Shown here in pieces: positions 37,620-48,770 of a stretch of DNA of 64,000 nt (position 1 is its first letter; each line of letters begins with the position of its first letter). The notes beneath the pieces were generated by a model. The model saw nothing but the letters and a program-made list of their open reading frames with translations, did no database searches and was not told where the DNA came from. Origin of the DNA: Enoplosus armatus (Eukaryota; Chordata; Actinopteri; Centrarchiformes; Enoplosidae); contig NC_092182.1 in NCBI RefSeq assembly GCF_043641665.1, positions 17,652,241 to 17,716,240 on the forward strand, in the 5' to 3' direction. The position numbers were made by a program, and so were the translations under genes.

Positions 37620-39110
37620 TAGCCAGACCTGAGCTCCTTTGTTTGTCAATAGTCACTGTGTGAGATGTAATTTATTTGCATGAGTTTCAGTTCTGCCAAT
37701 CAGATGGAGAGCATGAGGAGAATCTCATTAAAAGAAGATGGAGGCAGGGCCATTACTGAAATAAGTCTATGCTGCGTTCAGGGGAGTATAATGACAGCCT
37801 CTCACTTCGAGGAAATTCAAGTTTTGTGTCAATTCTGAAGACTGACAAGGAAATGATGGCACTGACGTACTTATGTTTTCAAGACTGACACACACACATA
37901 TAGACAAAGACACACAATTTCTTCTCCAGCTAAACAAATGTTGTCCAGAGCGTGTTGACACCTGCAGTTTCTCTAGAAGAGGAAGTTGAGCTCAAATATC
38001 TTTCTGCTGTGACCCTTCATTCACCCTGAGATTGTGTCCTCATTCCTAAACAGACGTTTGGTTGATGCAGTTTCACTATCAGTGACATTAGCTGTACAGC
38101 TTTTACCATTGGTTGTACAGTGCGCAAAAAGCTTCCTGACTGATACAGGGAGGATTGCTTTTTTTTTTGCAGCCTACACTTTTATTTATTTATTTATACA
38201 TATATTTATCACTTTGGCCCTCTCTGAGGTTACTTGAACTCACTGTCACTGCAGTTATGCCTGCATTATCATCAGCAGCAGTGTTAATAATTCATCTAAA
38301 ATGGTTACTTATTAAACAATAGGGCTATTAAATGCACAAATATTCTTGCTGACAGGATGTGGATCAATGTGCCAGTATGGGAGAAAAGTGTTGGTGCTGG
38401 AGTTCTGCAGGGGCCTAAAACTGAGACCCAAACCAGCTCGTATTAGTTAATCTTTTTATCTATCTATTTTTTTCATTTTCTAACTTGTAGTCTTCAGACC
38501 CAACCGACACTGACTCAAGTGATGTCATTTGAGGCAGTTTATCAGACTTAGCGCAGCTCCCTCTGGAGCCACACAAGGCTTTAAACAACTTTTTTCAGAT
38601 ATTTAGTTGCAGTCTCCAAGACCTGTAAACAGACGTTGACCTTGTAAAATTGGTGAAGTTCCACTTTAAGATCTGACCTGGGCTTTAGCTTGTCAGGCTA
38701 ATGCAATGCACTGTTTTTCCTTACTGTACCATGTCCTACTGGGAACTGTATCTACTTGCAACACATTCCATGCATGGACATAAATGATTTGCACGATCAG
38801 ATAGGAACAGAGAAGATAAATACATTTCTTCATAAATTACATTTGAAACCTGGCCTGCGCCTGAAGGTGTTAAAACCCGGCTAAAACCCACCCCAAAGCC
38901 TGATACTTTATCAGGTGACATAACTTTTTCGAGCCAAAATCATGTCAACTTGCGAATAACAATGAACAACATCATGCACCTTTCAGGATACCAGGGTGAA
39001 GCATCTTCATTAGCGAGCAGTGTGAAACAAGATTTCAGTTCTTCAAGCCCACAGAAGCACCGGAAATGTCACTGATCTGTTGATTAATTCCTTAAACTAT
39101 AAGTTTTAAT
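37620..39110. other. Intergenic sequence, nothing recognised
   Basis: No coding exon or firm repeat. A T run lies at about 38160-38168. Confidence 0.5.
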
Positions 39111-39114
39111 TACT

Positions 39115-39470
39115 TCAAATTAGAGTGGGAAACATTTCCTGTTACATGAACTGTCACGATGATGATGGGCATGCGGGAAACCCTGTCATCACGTTGCCAG
39201 GAAACCAGAAATCAGTCGGTAGTGATCATCCTGTCCCCCATCTCCTCAAACAGGGTGGGGCCTTCATATCCGTTATTTCACCTCCTGTCACTGTAATATC
39301 CTGTCTGAATTACCACGAGGTGAATGGCTCGCATGATGGTGCGACGGCGGAGGAAGTCACAGCAAAAATGAAAAAGAGCCGTTGTAGAAGGAGGGAAGAG
39401 AAGTGGAGGGCAACACTGGAGGAGACGAGGAGAGAAGAGAGAAGATATTTATAGCCGGCTCAGCTCACAG
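39115..39470. other. Low-repeat, higher-GC block (candidate conserved element)
   Basis: Balanced composition, with ACGTTGCCAGGAAACC (RFX half-site-like) near 39192 and a purine-rich right part. It carries a 109-codon plus-strand frame (39125-39454) that resembles no family I know, so coding is not claimed. Confidence 0.25.
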
Positions 39471-39794
39471 CGCTGTCTTTGAGGAGCTCTTTTTATTTCC
39501 ACCAACTCTCCTTCTGCCTTCCTCACTTTGCTGAATCTCTGTCTCTCTCCCTCACTGTCAGCTTTCATGTGCACATGTACCATTAGTACCCGCTAAGTGA
39601 TTAGATAGAAACGGTTATGTGGGAGCACAGTTAATGGACACAGGCATCAGACGATGAAGCTCGGAGAAAGAGAGTTGTTATTCCTCATTTCTCTGCAACA
39701 CAGCTGGATTTTCACTGGCAGTATATAGAATTAGAAACCTTATGCTGATATATTACCACAAAAATACCACACACATATCTTCATGAATACGGTA

Positions 39795-39880
39795 TGAAGC
39801 TAGAGCCAGCAGCTGGTTAGCTTAGCTTAGCATAAAGACTGTAAACAGGGGGAAACAGCTAGCCTGACTATGACCTGACT
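39795..39880 (+). repeat. Arm fragment of the 28.8-kb MITE-like element
   Basis: CTAGAGCCAGCAGCTGGTTA, AGCTTAGCATAAAGACTG and ACAGGGGGAAACAGCTAGCC match the arm of the element at 28792-29455. Only one arm is present. Confidence 0.75.
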
Positions 39881-40104
39881 ATGAGGTAATATAAACTATA
39901 AACAGGGTTGGATTGTGATCAAAGTGGTTGAGGTGGATTGTGTCTTCCTAGTTTGTTTTTCTTTTATGGCAAACAAACAACATGTTCCTTCTTTACCGCA
40001 CATAAAAAACACAGCGGTAAATGGGAAGGAAGTGGCAGAGTTTCAGTTTAAGCAATTGGATTTGTTGCTGTCAGAAACCACAGCAAAGACACAACAAGAC
40101 AAAC

Positions 40105-40106
<2 letters not shown>

Positions 40107-40140
<34 letters not shown>
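40107..40140. repeat. (GT)n microsatellite
   Basis: About 34 bp of GT. Confidence 0.95.
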
Positions 40141-40141
<1 letters not shown>

Positions 40142-40321
40142 TTGTGGAAGAAGATGAGTCTTTGGCAAAGCAAAACCAAAAGACAAAAAGAAACAAACAG
40201 TTGCTACAGTTGCTTATTGTTTTGAACACAATCTTTTTCAGAAAGTCCCCTAATTTAGCATTCATGAGCAGTAAATAAACATGTAATCAGTGGTTTATAA
40301 CACGCTATAATGTAGTTGTTA

Positions 40322-40372
<51 letters not shown>
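40322..40372. repeat. Compound (CA)n-(TA)n microsatellite
   Basis: CA to about 40340, then TA to about 40372. Confidence 0.96.
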
Positions 40373-40376
<4 letters not shown>

Positions 40377-40809
40377 TGCTTATTAATGTTTTTGTCAACA
40401 ACTTTAACTCCTCCTGTGGGCACCCATCAGTGGAAGCTGGTCTACAAACAGATTATGACAATATAATAAAACACAGTAATAATATAAAATATGTCATCAT
40501 AAGATATAATTGTTATAATTGTTGACAAATTCTGTACATTAATAAACACTTTAAATGGCCTTATAGCTGCTTATAACTACATTATAGTGTTTTATAAACT
40601 TTATTAAATGTTAATATAGTTGTACACATGATATGTATATGCGGAATTAGACAAAAAGTGCCTTTTGTCTATTTTTTTAAAATGTAATCTGAATGATTCA
40701 CAGAAACCTGAACCAGTAACATTATCCAGTAATTCACAAGAATAAGGAACTCTCAGATGAGAGTCTAAATAAACAGAAGTATGTTTTTCTGCTTTTCCTG
40801 TGTATCATC

Positions 40810-40880
40810 TTGGGATCCATCATATTTATCTTGTGACCTCTTGTGGGGGTCCCAACCCTCAGGTTGAGAACCATTGCCTA
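40810..40880. mobile_element. End of a hAT-like element (CAGGTTGAGAACCATTG)
   Basis: GTGACCTCTTGTGGGGGTCC followed by CAACCCTCAGGTTGAGAACC and ATTG is the right-hand end of the family seen at 26168-26457. The matching left end was not located. Confidence 0.5.
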
Positions 40881-41076
40881 ACAGTATAATCTGCTAAATA
40901 AATAAAAAGATAATTCAACAAATACCGTACTGTATGAAAGCTGAAAATCTGTTGATCAATATAATTATGACAGATTCCTCTGCTTTCATTGTAATTGCTA
41001 CTTAAAGTGATTTTTATGTGGTTTTGTGGTAAGAAACAAAAAGGAAACACGTGTTAAAGAAAAAAATATTTCAATA

Positions 41077-41082
41077 TTTATT
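41077..41082 (-). terminator. dusp7: dusp7 poly(A) signal AATAAA (proposed)
   Basis: AATAAA on the minus strand followed 15-35 nt later by a T-rich and GT-containing element. Cleavage expected near 41055-41065. Confidence 0.5.
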
Positions 41083-43130
41083 TGCGGTATAAACAAGTCT
41101 TGTGTTGTTTCCATATACTGTACAATACACAGGGTCACTCGTATTTCCTTCAGTAGACAGAAAGGTGAAACTGCCCCGGTTAACATGCCCCTTGTTTTTA
41201 TACACAGACAGATTGCATCTTTTTAAAAAACTGTTTACAGCACAATACAAAACAGCTATTCAACATGTGTGTTTGAAGCTGTAACACGATGCAAGATGCA
41301 TTGTCAAAAAAATCCCTGAAAAATTCCTCACTGAGGTAACATTTTTAAAATCATTCACTTTTTCTTTCACTTTGTATTTAACGCCGCAGCCGCCGCCTCT
41401 CCTCTCGCTCATTCAAATCTTTCCCTCCCGAGCACATTCTCACCAAGATGTAGCTACAAGTTTAAGGACACAGAAACGGCCGTTCCCGTGATCTGGCAAA
41501 TTTACAAACAGAGAAAAAAAAGATTTCTCTTTCATTGTTACAAAGACACAAAAACACAAGAAAGCAGCTTGAACTCAACCATATTCTTTTTAAATAGAAA
41601 AGCTCCGTACTGAAATATATTTCAATCCTAGGGTGCAAGTGATCAAGTTTTCAACGTTTTTCTTATTGTTAAGTGGGATATGACTACAAGGGAAGTCCAT
41701 TCAAGCATGGTAGTATTATCTTCATCTCTGATGCTATAACAGGAGAGGAACTTTTGCATATAAATTCATAACATATATATACTTAGATATATATTCATAT
41801 TGAAAGGCCACAGGAATAGCATAGAGCACATCATATCAAAACAAGACGGAAAAAGACCTTGTAATTATTAAAGCCGGGTGGTGTAATCATCTATTGTGAA
41901 ACATAACTGGCATGCTGAACCACAGCTCTGGCTGTGTGAAGCAGTGTGTATGTGTGTGTGTGTGTGTGTTAGTGAGGGCCTCTTTCAGGTTGGTAACGGG
42001 CACGCTGGCCCTACATTTTTGGACACCCCAGGTGAAATGTTACTTCAGTCCACAAGCCACATCGAGCTGGATCTTGTATAATTATATAGAATAGATATAG
42101 TACAAAAGAAGAAGATTTTATAAATGTTTGAGGTCTTGGATCTACAAAATACTGCAAAAAGGTGTTTTGTTATATTGCAGAGTAACAAAGAGGACCTCGT
42201 GTGACCCGTTACGGTAAAAAGACAGCTCGCTGTCTGTTATTACCATGATCTGATTCAAATAACAGATAAACAAATGTTTCGTTTTCGTTTTTTACACAAT
42301 GTTTTTCTAAAGTGAGATACAAAGAGTATTGAACAGTCAGCATTAGAAACAAGTTAGAAAGATTATATAAGGCCAGCTAAAACCAACCCTGTTCAGATTC
42401 AACTGCTGTCCCCTCTGAAACCCAGTTCTTTGTTTCTATGGAGACCCCGTCCACATCACCGCTTTGAAACTAAATTTCTGTAGTTTGCTATGAATAATGG
42501 GCGTCATGCAATAACCACTTGTACACACATATTCCTTCTTAACATGCAAGTGAGTTAAGATTCCAACAACAGGCCTGAGGAAGACCTGTAGCTGGTTGAA
42601 ACGTCACCAACAAAACACCAAAACATTTTCCACAAACCACCAAAACATTTTCTTGTATTTAGAATTTTCGAAATGTGCGGATGTGCACATCCTCATGAAC
42701 AGGTGGGACTCATCGGGTTGAAACGAGTGATTTACGACTGGTTTGCAAGCTGAATCCGAACACTTGTAGGAGCAACCCTCTCAGAGAACAGTAAGAGAGA
42801 TTTAGGATAAGAATACAAAAATGTTCTTGCATGACGCCCAGTGTATCTACAGACATTGTCGTAAGTGCTGCAGTGTTGTTCCATTCATAAGAGGAAACCT
42901 ACATTAAACTTGTTAAGTTGCTTTTGATGTGAACAGGGTCTCAGAAAACTCTTTAGCCACATGCTGTCTACCGCTGTGTACAGCAGCAACAGCAGTTAAA
43001 AAAACGGTCCACATCGTTCGTCTTCCCACCCGGTAAAGCAACATCCACCCGTGGTTACATCTACTGTTAGAGAGCATACAGTACCACAGCATGCTCAGGT
43101 ATACAAAATAATATAGATCTATCTACTATT

Positions 43131-43166
43131 ACTATCATATATATATATATATATATATATGATAGT
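43131..43166. repeat. Perfect palindrome ACTATC(AT)12GATAGT
   Basis: An AT dinucleotide run is bounded by exact inverted hexamers, giving a 36-bp perfect palindrome that could form a cruciform in DNA or an 18-bp stem with no built-in loop in dusp7 RNA. An ATTAAA (43174-43169) lies directly upstream on the transcribed strand. Confidence 0.9.
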
Positions 43167-44986
43167 GTTTAATATATCTTTCATTGAATATACCCAAGGC
43201 TTAAGGGTGAATCAACTCAGACAAACTTTTCTTCTATGAAATGGGCGATCCCTTTGCAGAAAGACCTTCCTTCTGTTTTCTCTAATGCAGTTAAGGGACA
43301 TGAAGCTATTGAAGTAGCTAAGTGCAGTCTGTAGCTGAGGCCAGTCCCAGTCCACAACACCCTAATCCCAACACCGAGACCACGTTACAATCACAGTCCC
43401 CTGTCAGAGAGTCCTTTTTTTTGGCAAATTTGTACCTGGTCCTAAAAGGGACCTTATGATTGACAACAACAAATTGAACAACTTCCTCTTAGGCAAAAAG
43501 AAGTAAGGTAGAGTGTTGAGGCACTTCAATGCCCAAGGTTGCTAAGATAAGCTGCCCAAAAACACTGGCTTAGCATCCCCCCAACACCAAACACTAACCC
43601 TGACCTCTCATTCAAGTCTCAACGTACATCAAAAGGTCCAAGCTGTTAGAAACCAGTTTGGCAAAACATGCATAAGACAATATCCTGTGATGAAACAACC
43701 AAGGAAGTTCAGAGTTGAGTTCCTAACTGAAATGAAACAAACGACTAAAGTAATCAGAACAGCTGGTGGACGACAACTGGTACTTCTTGTTAGGCAACTG
43801 GATGAACAGTCATGAGGAGAATGAAGCAGGAACTGGGAACCTGCACTTGAAAGCAGTTGGCCAAATGTCAAACCTACTGTAGTATCTTCACCCATACCCA
43901 ACCACGATCCAACTGGCCCTAACCCCATTCCCTTAGTCCTAACCCTATAACCCCTGAACCGCGTCCTTTGCTTGGGGAGCCCAGTTCCTGCTCCCTCCCC
44001 ACTCCACTGTGCAGCTGTTGGGACTCGTCGCAGCCTGGGACTGGCCTCTCCTCTCCGCTCCTCTTCTCTGAATGTCTCTTTATCTGCCTGCTTCCAAGCA
44101 CTGGCTCTAAGTGCCAACAAGTCAATGGCTACACCACTGTGCAAACTGCATTAGGGCATTACAAAACCTAAAAAGAAAAACCAAAACTTAACACAAAAAA
44201 AAAAAGAAGAAAGAAGATAACTAGGAATATCACAACGTTTCTCTTTGCTGGCGTCGCCACACCCATATCCCTTCTTTAGTTTACATTCTCTTAAGCCATT
44301 ATTGGATTGGATAGAAAAGATTTCTATGAGTATATATTTATATAAGGTATAGATTTGTGCGTAAATGTACACAAAAATATACAAAAATGCATATAGACAT
44401 ACAGAATTTGTTAAGGACTGCCCATACATTTTCTGCTATGTACGTTAACATACATACAGTACAAACATACATACTTTGTTTATGTGTGTGTGTGTTAATT
44501 CCTTGGTTTATAAAACTCTACATTCAGTAGAGCGAGATTTCCTACAAGTAAATCCCAGATTCTCCACTTGGCACCAGTCAGCTCAGCTCGAGGAGCCGAG
44601 ACAGAGAGACAGAGAGGATGTCGTCGTCTGATGAATCGAGCGCTGTAGATTCTTTTTCCCCGTGTTCCTATCTTTGTATGTAGCTGTCTGTCCCGCTGCG
44701 GCCTTTCTCTCAGTTTGTCAGTCAGTTAAGTCTCCTCGGTTCTTCGTTACAAGACAAGCCGATCGGGGCTCTTCCTCCCTCGATTTCAATGAACTCCCCG
44801 AGGAGGACGCCATCGTAAACCCGTCTATCAGTTCTGGGTTAAAAAGCTCCCCTTCCCCTTTTACCGTGGCATCTGTGACCTCTCCTGTCCCTCCAACGCT
44901 GCTCCGTCGCAAGGCTCTCAGACGACCGGCCCCGGGAGGCTAAAACATTCATTAAAACTGGCTGCTTCCCTCCAACGCAGCCACTT

Positions 44987-45000
44987 GTTACCATGGTAAC
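44987..45000. promoter_or_regulatory. Consensus RFX X-box (GTTACC-AT-GGTAAC) in dusp7 3'UTR
   Basis: A perfect 14-bp palindrome fitting GTNRCC-N2-RGYAAC, about 60 bp downstream of the dusp7 stop codon. Function not shown. Confidence 0.4.
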
Positions 45001-45057
45001 AACACCACCTATACCCCTCAAAAAAAAGGGACAGTCCTCCCCCCCCCCGTCTGATTT

Positions 45058-45374
45058 TCATGTGGACTCCAGCGTGTCCAGTTGAAAGACATTGTGATTG
45101 GTCGGGGTGGTGAAGAAGAGCTGGTCGTGAGTTGGGGAGGTGGAGCGGTTGTCGCAGGGGCTGTTGAGGCCCAGCGTCCGCTCAAAGTCCAGAAGTTGGC
45201 CCATGAAGTTGAAGTTTGGGGAAATGTTGGACTTTTTCCGCTTGACAAAGTCGTACGCGTCGTTGAGAGACAGGTTGAGCTTCTGCATCAGGTAGGCCAC
45301 CGTGACGGTCACCGAGCGGCTGATCCCGGCCAGGCAGTGCACCAGGATGCCGCACTTTTTTGAGCGCGCCTCAT
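45058..45374 (-). CDS. dusp7: dusp7 exon 3: catalytic exon and C-terminus
   Basis: After completing Asp280, this exon encodes residues 281-384 and ends at TGA (45060-45058). It carries the protein tyrosine phosphatase signature HCLAGISRS with the nucleophile Cys293 and the phosphate-binding Arg299. It then continues [57 protein letters not shown] and a C-terminus ending LDTLEST. RSKKCG and FVKRKKSN, with Arg, point to DUSP7 over DUSP6 (RGKNCG, IVKMKKSN). The acceptor is AG at 45376-45375 after a CTCCTCCTGCTGCT tract, in phase with the exon 2 donor. The dsPTP domain hydrolyses phospho-Thr and phospho-Tyr of the ERK activation loop. The exon is intact and all catalytic residues are present. Confidence 0.97.
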
Positions 45375-46670
45375 CTGAGCAGCAGGAGGAGGAGGAGGAG
45401 GAGGAGGCGAGGGAGGTATGGACAGGAGGACGACAAGAGGAAAGCACGAGAGAGAGGATTAGGTTACTGTTAAAACGTATGTTTCAGTTATATACCTTCA
45501 AATCATCAAAGAGCCAGAAAGAAAACTCTCTCTTAGACTCTTCAGATTTTCTACAATTTTACTGACAATATGAATTGTTCTTATTGGCATTTTCATCAAT
45601 ATCCAATTGTGAGTGAACATAAAACCAATCAATTCAAGTAGATAGAAATGCGCAATATGGTTGAAACCAACATCATAATACAACTGTTACGTATTGGGCC
45701 ATCTCTCATAAGAACAGTCAGCTAAAGAGGTTAGTCAAATTTACGCCAATGAATTGAGATTTATTCATGTTTTTTGTTTGTATACAGACATATGTTTGGA
45801 TTGATGTCATTTTGCTGGGTTGGGTGTAACAGTGATCTTGCAGCTGTTTTATTTTCAGTATATATTGTAAGCATTTGTTGATTATACTATATCTCTTAAT
45901 ATGGACCCAGGAAAAGTAGTTGTTGCTAAGGTAACAACTAATGGGGATTCTAACAAACAATTAACAATATTTACAGAAACAACCACAATATGCAAAATCA
46001 CAAATAAAAACATATTTCTGCATTTCTGTTTTTCCTCTGTGCTCTTTTGTTTGATCAAACTTGATGGTTTTTGAGTGTGTTTTTGAATAAAAATAATACC
46101 TACAAATGTTTTTTTTTCCTAAATTGAAATCTGATTGTTTCTTATTTAGTCATGACTGTTACATTTTTAATGTTATAATTATGGCTTATAACCAAGTTTT
46201 CAGGGGCTTTAAAGCAATGGAGACAAACTTGAGACAAAATCAGTCACGTTTAAACAAAAATGTATGACTCAAACAATAATGTATTTTGAATTTAAATACA
46301 ACTAAATTAGAATCATTAATTTGTGCCACAGACATTTATAGAACAATAACATCACGTCATATTATGTTACCACGATACAATTCCAGTGAAAGTCACCGAG
46401 CCCTGCTTCACAGCGATTCCCAGTGTAACACCACGCTACTCCAAGTACAAGAGCTGAGAATTAGATATTATATTTTTAATCCAGAATGATCTTTCTCAAC
46501 GACAGCAGAAAGCCATGTTGCATTCTGCTTTCTACTTCTATCTGTAGAAAAACCTGAATAAAAAAAACATCTTACATTATTAACAGGCAACATCCATCCA
46601 CCTTCTAGTTTCGAGGCCTTGCAGTTGCATCACTGGAGGCCATTAGAGCGAGAGATAAGTGCTTCTTTCC

Positions 46671-46750
46671 TTTCTCTCTCTCATCCTCTGCTTTATCTCT
46701 CTCTCTCTCTCTCTCTGTCATCCTCTGCTTTATCTCTCTCTCTCTCTCCG
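46671..46750. repeat. (TC)n with a duplicated 40-bp unit
   Basis: The segment TCATCCTCTGCTTTATCTCT plus following TC run occurs twice in a row. Confidence 0.92.
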
Positions 46751-47099
46751 CCTGCATCTCTTGTTGTAGGATTGGGGTCAGTTGGCTCACGAGCTCAGGC
46801 TGCCAAGCGGATGCCAAATTAAATTTATATGTGATGTGTGCTCACTTTCCACAATAAAAAGAGGCCAAAAAAAAGAGAAAGACCCGAACCCAACTATACA
46901 AGACTCAGAAGTCAAATAAGTAACCAGTAGTTAATCTGCTCTGAACTGATCTTCAGATTGTGCAGCTGCGTGCGGCATTACATCACTTTATCTGCGCTTT
47001 AAATACATTATAACACAAGAATCTGCCATTTCTCAGGCCGTTAAAATGCCAGAAATTCAAAGAAATAGATTTAAAAAAACACGTTCATACAATAATTTC

Positions 47100-47520
47100 A
47101 GATATTTAAGGAATCCACAGTTTAAGGTCACATCTAGGTCTCCTTTTCAGCCCGAGCTTCTCTCCTTTACCCATAATTAGCCTGCTGTTACCAAAAAGAC
47201 CTGATGTAATCCCTGCACATTACCGCCCGCCAGACAGAACCATTTAACATCAGCATGACCCAAATCTGCCACGACCTCTAGCTCTGGCATATGTCACACT
47301 TCCTCCCACCTAAGCAGAGACATTAGTCTAGAAAAAGAAAGACGAATGTCAGGGGGTCTGGACAATCCAAGACGAGCACAAAGACTCCGGCATTCCCATT
47401 GATTCATCAGAGAGGCAATTTACTCAATCTCTGGGAATCCAGTCAGAGGGAATGATGAGAATGAGAGGAAATACAGAAACTGGGATGAGATGACGGCTAA
47501 ACTTCTGACCCCATTTTTAA
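47100..47520. other. Low-repeat block in dusp7 intron 2 (candidate enhancer)
   Basis: No repeat recognised, balanced composition, with words such as CCCATAATTAGCCTGCTG, GGCATTCCCATTGATTCATC and AGAGGCAATTTACTCAATC. A regulatory role is a guess from composition and position. Confidence 0.3.
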
Positions 47521-47764
47521 AGAATCTATCCGCATGCTTTATTCAAAACGTTATATTTTGTAATATGAAATTCATATTTAATTAGTAATAGTTAAGATAC
47601 AGGCAGCTGACTCACCATTAGGATGCAGCTCACCAACGCAAGGTTTAAGAACATGTACCAAAATTTCAGTTTAAAACTAAAACTAAGATTTTTACATGAT
47701 TCATGATTAAAATCTAGGATAAATGTAAGCAAAGCGAGTAATGGAGGACAGACTTAACATAACA

Positions 47765-48740
47765 TAACACAAGTGCTGAAGCGACTGGTCGATTAATTCA
47801 TTGCTTGATCATTTGGTCTTTGAGAGATTGTGATCGGCTTTTTTATGACTTTTAAAGACCAAACGATCAATCAATGAATCAAGAAAGTAACTCGTTTTAG
47901 ATTCTTAAATTTGAAGATGTGTTGTTGTTTTCTGATTTATTTCATTATAAATAAAAGTTTGGTCGGACAAAACAAGTAATCTGAAGGTATCACTGTATTT
48001 CTCCATTTTTAATAAACTTAAACTGAATATGAGTTTGAGTTTTAGACTGTTGGACAAAACTAATATTAAGAGACATCGCCTTGGGTAAGAAATTTTATAG
48101 AATAAACCAGTGGTTCCCAACCAGGGGGCCGGGACCCCCACAAGGGGTCGCGAGATACATTTGACGGGTTTTGAGATGATTAACAAAAGATGAAAGCAGA
48201 AAAAAAATACATGTAAATTACAGAATAATTTTCTTTCTTTGGGAAACAAAATATTGGTCTCAACTATATACAACCGAAGACAAGGGGTCACAAGTAGACA
48301 TTGCTTTGCTTTAACGTTGGGAACCACTGGAACAAACCATTCATCGCTCAACTGAATAAATATTCCAGATTAATCCAATGAAGGTCATTTTTTAGTTGTA
48401 GCCATAACTGAACATAACTAGTTGATTAATTGATTAGCTGCTGAACAGAAAATGAATCGGCAACTCTTCTGACACTAATTTCATCATTTTTGAAGCACAA
48501 ATACGAAATCGTTCCAGCTTCCTTAAATGTGCAGATTTGCTGCTTTCCTTTGTCACGTTTGACAGTAAACTTAATATTGTTGGGTTTTGGGCAGTCGGGC
48601 TGTGAGAAATTGTGACTTTTCACTCTTTTCTGCCATTTTTTGGACGAAAATGAACTAAGAAGATGATCAGCAGGTGAAGTGATCATCCAAATAATCGTTA
48701 CCCTGCCGTTAACAAAACAGATGTGGTGTAACATTAGATA
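47765..48740 (-). repeat. GATTAAT-family teleost repeats, two reverse copies, interrupted
   Basis: The left copy has GTTTGGTCGGACAAAACAAG, TTTTAGACTGTTGGACAAAA, AGACATCGCCTTGGGTAAGA and TTTTATAGAATAAAC, is interrupted by the 48108-48329 element, and resumes with CAAACCATTCATCG. The right copy (about 48420-48740) has TCGTTCCAGCTTCCTTAAAT, TGGGTTTTGGGCAGTCGGG and TGCCATTTTTTGGACG. Both are in the same orientation. At 47780-47880 a further stretch is self-complementary (TTGATCGTTTGGTCTTTAAA type). Confidence 0.7.
48108..48329. mobile_element. 222-bp hAT-type MITE nested in an older repeat
   Basis: Starts CAGTGGTTCCCAAC and ends GTTGGGAACCACTG, a perfect 14-bp terminal inverted repeat. Flanks GAATAAAC (48100-48107) and GAACAAAC (48330-48337) are an 8-bp duplication with one mismatch. 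It has no coding capacity. It interrupts the GATTAAT-family repeat at the expected continuation point, so it is the younger insertion. Confidence 0.92.
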
Positions 48741-48770
48741 ACATACACACGTTGCTTCACCTTTACTTAC

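Larger units (their letters stand above)
41060..45057 (-). other. dusp7: dusp7 3'UTR (proposed)
   Basis: Downstream of the dusp7 stop codon the first canonical AATAAA I found on the minus strand is at 41082-41077. It is followed by a T/GT-rich stretch (TTTCTTTAACACGTGTTTCC), a normal poly(A) site layout. That gives a 3'UTR of about 4 kb. An ATTAAA variant at 43174-43169 could give a shorter form. Long, AU-rich 3'UTRs that shorten message life are usual in the DUSP6/7/9 group. It holds a GT run (41947-41969), the phrase GAGGAAGACCTGTAGCTGG (a common fish repeat word, 42580), a perfect AT palindrome (43131-43166) and an X-box palindrome (44987-45000). The open frame of 171 codons at 44144-43629 is not supported. 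Confidence 0.5.
45375..48770 (-). other. dusp7: dusp7 intron 2
   Basis: A 3.4-kb intron, donor GTAAGT at 48770, acceptor AG at 45376-45375. It holds two minus-orientation copies of the GATTAAT repeat with a nested hAT element, a TC-rich tandem repeat at 46671-46750 and a low-repeat block at 47100-47520. The Ile279-Gly-Lys read-through frame at the donor is intronic, not coding. Confidence 0.93.

Noticed and set aside
43629..44144. 171-codon minus-strand open frame in the dusp7 3'UTR
   Set aside because: No recognisable domain, and it lies downstream of a complete dusp7 coding sequence in the same transcript.
45375..45447. Extension of the dusp7 exon 3 frame beyond the acceptor ([19 protein letters not shown]...)
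   Set aside because: The poly-Ser part is the translation of the polypyrimidine tract before the AG at 45376-45375. The in-phase join at Asp280 matches the family.
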